Under the pieces are notes generated by a model that was not told where the DNA came from, ran no database searches, and saw nothing but the letters and a program-made list of their open reading frames with translations. 64,000 bases of DNA from Anthoceros angustus (taxonomy: Eukaryota; Streptophyta; Anthocerotopsida; Anthocerotales; Anthocerotaceae), in the NCBI GenBank assembly GCA_010909165.1, contig MU008195.1, positions 1 to 64,000 on the forward strand, written 5' to 3'. Positions within the stretch are counted from its first letter, which is position 1; each line of letters opens with the position of its first letter. The translations under genes were made by a program, and so were the position numbers. Shown here in pieces: positions 57,391-64,000 of the stretch.

Positions 57391-58336
57391 AATAGGTGCA
57401 ATTTTACACGCACAATGCGGGAGAAAGGATGGAAGGACAGCGATGGTGTGAGGCAAGGTGGAGCCCAGCAGGTGGAGTAGGTGCGCCGGCGCTGTTTTCA
57501 GGCACATCCTTTTGTGCCACGGAAAATGCGCCTCAGGTTGACCGCCTGGGAGCGTGCCGCGTTGCGGCCTGTAATGCTACGCCCCGGCCCCCGGACACGC
57601 GTCGCGACTCCCGATGGGTTTAGTTATTGTGGTGTCGTTAAATCGGCAGGCCGGGTCGGGGTTGGCCGATGACGGCCTGACCTGACCCGACCGACCTGAC
57701 CCGGTCCAGGGAGGTCCCTCGAGCTGGAGCTGCAGGCTGGAGGCGAGCCGGTTACCACATCCTCCGGGGCCTGAGGCTGGCACCTGCCTGCCTGGCCTGG
57801 CCTGGCCGCGCTCCGCCCGGCCTTGCCCGGCCTGCTCCCCCCCGGCGTCGCATTCTGGCTGGATCTGCCGCCTTGTGATCGCCTCGCGTCGCGGACATCC
57901 TGCTGCGCTGCGCTGCTTTGCTTCGACTCGCGTCCCGCGATTCGAGAGTCACGATTCGCGATTCGCGTCTCTCGCGTCTCTCGCGTCTCGCATTCTGCCG
58001 ATCTCGGGTGAGCGCGCGCGGGGGGAGGAGCGGGAGCAGGGGCGTTGTGGAGCGATCTTGGATCGGGAGCGGCGGGGCGAGCCGTGGAGGGAGCTCGGAT
58101 GCGATGGCGGGATCCCGGCGCCGGGGTGCCTGGACAGCACAGTGCAGCTCTTCTTGACAGAGCGCTCGATTCCGGCGGCAGGACGGTGACGCGGGGATGG
58201 ATGATCGGGAATTCGGATCCTGGGAGGAGATGGACGCGGAGCTGTAGCGGATGCGGAATTCTGGTTGCTGGCTTGAGGGGGACTAATCCGCGCATTGGCA
58301 TCGGGGAGGCGGCTGCTCGGTTTCGGATCTTTGTTG

Positions 58337-58386
58337 CGGCTTCGGCTTCGGCTTCGGCTTCGGCGTCGGCTTCGGCTTCGGCTTCC
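58337..58386. repeat. (GGCTTC)n hexanucleotide repeat
   Basis: Eight GGCTTC-type units, with one GGCGTC variant, about 480 bp upstream of the DUF1218 start codon. Confidence 0.9.
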
Positions 58387-58869
58387 GTTTAGCGTGCGGC
58401 CAGTCCCAGCGCCGCTGGAATTTCGGGATTTGTTTGTCCCCGGTTCCTGGATCCGGCACTGTAGCGGAGGGAAGCGGGTGGATCGGAGCTCGGGGGTAGG
58501 AAGAGATGAGGTGTCGGAGGCCTTCGGGGTGAGGTGTGAACAGGAGCAGCACTTGGTGTTCTTGTGGACGGGAAGCTGGATCTCGGATCGGGTGAGGATT
58601 GGAGCAGGGGGAGGGTAGCGGAGGGGAGGGGAATGTGTGCTCGTCTTTCTGCCGTTAGGTTTTTTCAGGACCCGGCGATGCATTGGAGTGGGCGTCTAAC
58701 TGTCACATGATTGTGAATTCAGGCATGCTCGTTTGGAAGCTCAGACTCACAGTCTAGCTTCTGTTAGGGCTTGTTCCAGTGGTTGAAGCCGAGCGTGATT
58801 TAAGAGCCTCACAAAGCTGGAAGTTGGTAGTTTGATTAGAAGGAGCAGGAGCAGGAGCAGGTCGAGACA

Positions 58870-59938
58870 ATGGCGGTCACACATGCAGACCTCGAGGTCG
58901 ATCCCAGCAAGGGTATGCTGGGGGGTAGAAAGGGAACGATTGTGATGGTTTTGTGTACAGTTTTGGGGCTGGTCGCTTTTGTCCTCTGTTTGGTTGCCGA
59001 AACAACGAGATCGCAGGTACATCATGCTCTCCTTTCTCTACTTTTGCCTTGCACTGGTTGCCTAGCTATCAAAGCAGGGATTGGTGCAGTCCAGACTTTT
59101 GTATATCGAGCAAAGATGCTCATCTGTCTTCTGAATTTGCAACTGCAGGTTGAATGGGATTTTTTCACCCCTCCTGGCGAAAACCCGAAAGTGGTTATCA
59201 TGTGTATGTACACCAACAATGGCACCTCTCCACTGAGCTTTGCAGCAGGTGCCCTTGTGGCTGTGATTGTAGCACTTGCTGCTGGCCAAACATTTATGGG
59301 TATTGCCTTATGCCACCCACCTACTCGAAACACGTTTCGATCCTCTACGCCCTTAACCAGAAGCTCGATATCAGCTGCGACCCTCCGCTGGCAAGCTGCT
59401 GGTTTTTTTGTGATGTCCTGGTGAGATCCCCCTTTCATACGCTCATATTACTTCCTTTATGCTTCCTGATCATTTTTATGGTAGATCTGGCTCAGTTCAG
59501 CAAATATTGAGCAGAGCACTGGTGTTGGTTTGCAGGATAAGCTTCGCTGTTACGGCAGTATTATTGCTTATTGGCATCACAGTTGAAGCTGATCATATTC
59601 AGGATAATGGGCAACCACATTCACAGTGCTTGGTGGTCAGGCAAGGACTATTTGCAGCTGCTGGTGTGTTTGCCCTTGCTTCAAGTTCTTTAGGAGTGGC
59701 ATTCTATATTGCTGCAATGAACACTCTCAAATTAGAGGCCAGAAACGGAGACCAGATCAGCCTGGAGCTTTACACCAGACAACCATCCTCCCCTCCCCCA
59801 CGCCCCACCGTATTAGTACTGATAGATGAGACAATCAGCACACCAGCTCCCGTTCCCCAAGATGATGCCCCTCAACCTGATGCACATTCCCTGCTGGATA
59901 CGATCAAGCTCGACAGTGTAAAGTTGGGATATGGGTGA
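58870..59938 (+). CDS. DUF1218 membrane protein, 3 exons
   Basis: Plant-specific DUF1218 family; some members (MODIFYING WALL LIGNIN proteins) affect cell-wall lignin in seed plants, others are uncharacterised, so function here is open. Exons 58870-59016, 59149-59420 and 59536-59938 join to 822 nt, 273 aa. The N-terminus has the family's first membrane segment (GTIVMVLCTVLGLVAFVLCLVAE) with a following T-T-R-S-Q, then FAAGALVAVIVALAAGQTFMG, FFVMSWISFAVTAVLLLIGITVE and GLFAAAGVFALASSSLGVAFYIA segments, giving four helices. The tail after residue 220 is Pro-rich. The 44-codon intron 1 stays open in frame, so intron retention cannot be excluded from sequence. Confidence 0.88.
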
Positions 59939-59944
59939 TGCCGG

Positions 59945-60375
59945 GTTATCTTGGTGAAGAGTGTGGTTGGAACCAAGACATGGCCCCGTCAGGAAGTCAC
60001 GTCCCTGCAACAGGGCGCCCTCACTGATCCACTGATCGAAAGGTGATGAGGGAAGGTGTCAGACCCGTTTCAGTCTTGGTAACCTGAGGTGAGAGAGGGG
60101 TGGGAGTGTACAATAATAACCAGCTCAGTCCACAAGGTTCTGACTGGAAAGGATTGCTTGACTATTTGCTCTTGACGTCATCTGGAATAAACTTTTCGAC
60201 CTCATAGCTTGGAGGCAAGCGCCCTCTTATGTACATACACACATAGATACTTCTGTTGCAATGAATGAGTGACACGTTTACATACTTGCTTTTCCGCCCA
60301 GATTGAAAGTCGTGTACTTCACGACACCCTCAAGTACTTGCTTTTCGAAGAGAAAGAAATGTGGCGAAAATTCAA
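59945..60375. other. Intergenic gap between convergent genes
   Basis: The DUF1218 3' end (a possible AATAAA at 60186) faces the 3' end of the kinase-PP2C gene. No ORF of interest. Confidence 0.6.
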
Positions 60376-60379
60376 TTGG

Positions 60380-63300
60380 TTAATAGATACGCTCAACCGT
60401 GGAGACCGGGCGGAGAAAGGCTACAATGACAGTAATATTGTCCTTGCTGCCCTTCTCAATGGCTTCACTGGCCAGCCTCTTGGCGCACATAAAAGGCTCC
60501 TTGACCGTGTTCTTGATCAAGGTGACCACTTCTGCGTTATCAAGGGTCTCCCATAGCCCGTCGCTTGCCATCACCTGTTCAACACACTTCAGATGGCAGA
60601 CATTGACACATTCAGGTACAAGCATCACATACTTTAACTTTCCTGCTTACCAGGAACTCGTCTTCAGCTGACAATGTTACTTCCTGAATCTCTGGCTCTG
60701 CCGTCACGGCCGGTTTGAGGTCATCGTCACCTATGGATCGAGTGACCTGAATATAGGAGGGGATTAGCAGGAAGATATGCAGCTGGTTGCAAAGGAAGGG
60801 GATGTAGATGGTGCTTAAGACCATAACCAGAGTACCTCTAGTGCTGCAGCACCAACACGCCAAGCACCAACCCGCCACTCGACATAGCCTCCTGCCTTCA
60901 CTACTCGCTCCCTTTCTGCAAGACAACTAGCAGTGTGGTCCTGGCAAAGCATATGCAAGTGTCAACACTCCAAACGCACGCGGATGATCTTTCACAGATA
61001 GTGAAACAAGAACGTGTCAGGGACATTTCCTAGCCAGGTACTTGCAGAAGTAGCAGTGATTGCAGACGCGACATACCTGGCTAAGTTCCACGGCTGCACC
61101 TTTCCTGCACAGAATAGTTCTACAGTCTCCGGCATTGGCAACAAATAGTTTGTCATTCAACACCAGAGCCGTGGCAGCAGTGCACCCAGGGTGCCAATCT
61201 CTTCCACCACCTTTCTTCAGCACTCGTAGCGAATCAAGCTCACGACGGAATGAAGCATCTGTCTGAACAAAGGCAGACGCTAAGGCCTCTGCTGGGCTGC
61301 AAATGGACACCAGCCGACTGTGAGAATTTGAAGACCTCTGGGCATCTGAAACCTGAACGTGAGCAATAGGAGGTCATTCGAACACCTTGTCAAGGTCAAG
61401 TATTTGGACAGGTGGCGATGGATAGCAGAGGCCGAAAACTCCGCAGCCTCAGAACCTTGCAGTCACACCCCCAGAGATGAGAGTGATGAAAGAAAAAAAT
61501 CCGTGATCCACTTTGCAAGATGTGAATTTAGATGAAGCCAACACCCAGCTGCATCTTCGCACAGGCCAGCAGAAATTACCTCTGTGTCCATCAAAAACTC
61601 CAAACAAGTGCATATACGGTTGTTCCATAAAAGGAGACAAAACGAACTTGGTGTCTTCCATTGTTTCCCTGGCGCCTTGTGTAGCAAAGAACCCACAAGT
61701 CAACTTAGGAACATATGAGTCACTGCTGGATGCACATGGCCACTCTGAACAAGTCTGCTTCAGCTCAGCTCCTGCCTCTGAACCATTTCCCACAGCACGA
61801 GCTGACCAATCGACATCAGTGAGATCCACATCAACATATTTTGGCTGGTTTGTAGATCCTGGTTCCGAGAACATCCTGGTTTGCCCATCGTGCTCCGCAG
61901 CTACAATGGGGTCAGCACTGATGCTTGCAAGGATGTTGATAATATCATTAAAGGAGGGCCTCTGTGATGGATCATTGTGCCAGCAGTGCTCTATCAGCGA
62001 GCTAAGACTGGGTGGAGCACCCATCTCAAGTCTCGCAAGACTCGGCCGCAATTCGCCTGATGAGACTGCAGCAGACAGTTGTTGCTCTGTATAGTTCATC
62101 TCCAGAACTGTGTGAGCCTGCTAGACGACAAATCGTGTTAAGCTAAACCCAAGCCTCATTTGGAACTCTGTCATAACCAATACGCTGAAGGACAAACCTG
62201 AGCTTCAGTTCTCAGGTCTGTATAAGGTACAACACCTGTTATGAGCTCACTGCCACACCCCGACAGAAGACACCAACCAGATTCTTCAGGGCAACTATCA
62301 GCACACAGAGATCTGAAGGTCTCAAACAATCCATGACTTGAACAGCTTCTTCTTTTCTTGAACTCACTTGATGGTAATTCCAAAAGCATAGACATCGGAC
62401 TTTTCGCTCTGCATCTCCTTCTTCAGAACTTCAGGGGCCATGTACAGCAGAGTTCCAACCATGTTTTTCTTATGAAAGCCACCGGTTGGCTTGCCAGTTG
62501 GCTTCCAGTTAAGAGCAGTGGGCTGTTCTAGATTGTTGACATAAGTTGCGAGACCAAAATCTGATAGATGAGCTCCCCAAGTGCTATCAAGCTGCAAGCA
62601 CATGCAAGGGCATTGATTTGCCTAAAATTGCTGCACATACATACAGTTACACTGCCATGCTGCTCGAAAAGGCAGGCGTACCAGAATGTTGGATGGCTTC
62701 ACGTCCCTGTGTACCACACCCTTCTTATGCAGGTAGCCTAGAGCACTTGCTGCGAATGCGAGTCCTTCAAGGTCAGTGACTTCAGATTCAGAAATACCAG
62801 CTAACAGGGATTCAAGAAACGAGAACAAGCAGGAGCAGGGTGTAGGCAACAAAACCTAGCTGTTTGGCAATCGTTAACACTTGCTGCAAGGAAGGTTGCC
62901 ACTCCAGGACATGTAGAGCTCGGGAGAGATTGCCATTTTCAAAAAGGTCGAACAGAAACATGTAATCAGGCGGATGAGCTCGGGCAGCAACAAGCAAGGC
63001 AATATTGGGGTGCTCCAATCCACTGTAGAATAAACAAGCAACAACCAGCTAACAAGTGAGTAGTCGCACCATCTTGAATAACACATACCTCTTGGGGGAA
63101 GAGGGACATTGCCAGAACCACATTGTCTAACTGTGAGACTTACCTCAAAAGCTGTAGTTCCTGGTGAAACCTGTCAATGTCATTAACAGTTGCCAACCTT
63201 GGCTTCTTCGCTGCTACAGGTCTTCCAGACAGACTTGCTGCATAGACCACGCTCTCCGCACCTTCAATTGGAACACATCAGTTCAAAGCATGCTGCAGGT

Positions 63301-63504
63301 TTAAGCAAGACCCTAGATGCAGAGACCATTCAGACCCTTACCTCTTGCTATCTCCTGGCCCAGTTGCAGCCCGGGTTTAGAGACACATAAGGAAATATCA
63401 TCGTTCTGGCAGCAGCCACGAACACAAGTGTTGTCAGGTGATCGAGCTGGCTTAGCTGGAGATAATCGTACTTCAGAGCCATCTGCTGCGGAGAGCTCCC
63501 CCAT
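60380..63504 (-). CDS. Protein kinase and PP2C-like domain fusion protein, 12 exons
   Basis: A single chain with an N-terminal Ser/Thr kinase and a C-terminal PP2C-type phosphatase, the plant architecture of Arabidopsis At2g40860. Exons (minus): 63504-63342, 63261-63144, 63022-62856, 62749-62682, 62591-62368, 62249-62198, 62117-61580, 61455-61386, 61296-61077, 60940-60836, 60746-60651, 60574-60380; 2016 nt, 671 aa, in frame throughout. Kinase: AESVVYAA (Gly-loop region), [13 protein letters not shown] (about 163), D-F-G (about 182), [14 protein letters not shown] activation segment, A-P-E. PP2[14 protein letters not shown] (about 440, metal-binding), ANAGDCR, S-D-G-L-W and D-N-I-T. N-terminal VRGCCQ precedes the kinase. 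The acceptor of exon 9 could also be 61317. Both catalytic cores look intact. Confidence 0.93.
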
Positions 63505-63509
63505 GCTTG

Positions 63510-64000
63510 CTGGCAATGTCAAAAAAACTAAAACGGATGTTAAACCGGAACAAGAGAGATCTCTGTCTCCCCACATTCCAGGAGCACAAATAGGCCCAAT
63601 GTGCTCACGTGCACACTCAGATCACACAGTCCACAACCCGGCATACCTGGGATGCTAGTCCCGCGATTTCACGGCCCACGAAGACGAAGCACCAGATCAA
63701 CGAAGGCTCAAAGGGCAGAAAAAGAGTGCTTTCACTGTCACCCACAAAGACAAGGTCTTCCTGTAGCATTCTGAACCATCTGATGCGTCTGCTCATACCT
63801 TGCTTTTTCTCATGGTGCAATCTTTCACGCGCAAGCGACAATGCAGCTGCGTGCAGAACGTGATGCCAGTTCGGAAGAGGTTCGGTTACGAACCAAACCA
63901 TTTACATCCGGTTCGGAAGAACGAAGCCGATGCCCGACACACGCGGGAGAGGAGACCAGTGAACATTCCTGTTATGCACTCCGAGTCCCGTTCCGTTAGA
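63510..64000. other. 5' region of the kinase-PP2C gene
   Basis: Presumed 5'UTR and promoter; an upstream in-frame ATG at 63576 would extend the N-terminus by 24 residues. The antisense ORFs here have no recognisable domain. Confidence 0.4.

Larger units (their letters stand above)
56715..58860. other. Intergenic region with simple repeats upstream of DUF1218 gene
   Basis: 57319-57390 is an imperfect (GATA)n microsatellite. 57940-57995 repeats TCTCGCGTC/GATTCGCG words. 58337-58386 is a (GGCTTC)n hexamer run. The 57.6-58.6 kb part is GC-rich and has CpG-rich, promoter-like composition. No coding region is supported; its long ORFs are antisense artefacts of composition. Confidence 0.5.

Noticed and set aside
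57624-58683. Minus-strand Arg/Pro/Ser-rich gene upstream of DUF1218
   Set aside because: Composition of the GC-rich promoter region and (GGCTTC)n repeat explains the open frame; no domain is seen.
1-64000. Bacterial-type operon, CRISPR array or prophage
   Set aside because: Spliced genes, plant gene families and repeat types show a plant nuclear genome; no direct-repeat/spacer array was seen.

Overview
This is a nuclear genome segment of a land plant, probably a seed-free one (moss, hornwort, lycophyte or fern). The evidence is plant-specific gene families (KUP/HAK K+ transporter, kinase-PP2C fusion, DUF1218 and STIG1-like proteins), a long intronless PLS/E-type PPR gene, an LRR-Roc-COR gene of the kind found in early land plants, and many short introns (about 60-130 bp) with GT...AG borders. 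Species cannot be fixed from sequence alone. Exon junctions given here were read by hand from splice signals and reading-frame continuity.

0-15 kb is a repeat and transposon region. It has a 21/24-bp minisatellite (2.3-3.0 kb), a decayed En/Spm (CACTA) element ending at 6262, an LTR-like stretch, two unrecognised minus-strand ORFs (7.6-9.4 kb) with a very strong double palindrome, short inverted-repeat clusters and a G-rich minisatellite.

15-26 kb holds three minus-strand membrane or metabolic genes: a KUP/HAK transporter (8 exons, 794 aa), an alpha/beta-hydrolase (3 exons, 593 aa) and an LMBR1-like membrane protein (14 exons, 516 aa). 27-29.7 kb is an AT-rich island with two unrecognised plus-strand genes, one with six exons that all splice in phase; its composition differs from its neighbours. 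32-37 kb holds an intronless TM9SF/TMN gene and a Ser/Arg-rich protein gene whose frame is broken by a 238-bp tandem duplication.

38-50 kb is mostly intergenic, with decayed PPR copies (one inverted), hairpins, an LRR-Roc-COR gene broken by a stop and several frameshifts, and a retroelement integrase tail carrying a PHD finger. 50-64 kb holds an intact PPR gene, a STIG1-like secreted peptide gene, an unrecognised minus-strand gene, a small CxxCxGxG zinc-finger protein gene, a DUF1218 membrane protein gene and a kinase-PP2C fusion gene (12 exons, 671 aa).

Neighbouring genes are not obviously in one pathway; this looks like an ordinary eukaryotic layout. No rRNA, tRNA or CRISPR was seen. The most unusual parts are the AT-rich island, the near-perfect 72-bp palindrome, the PHD-tailed integrase fragment and the duplication-broken Ser/Arg-rich gene.
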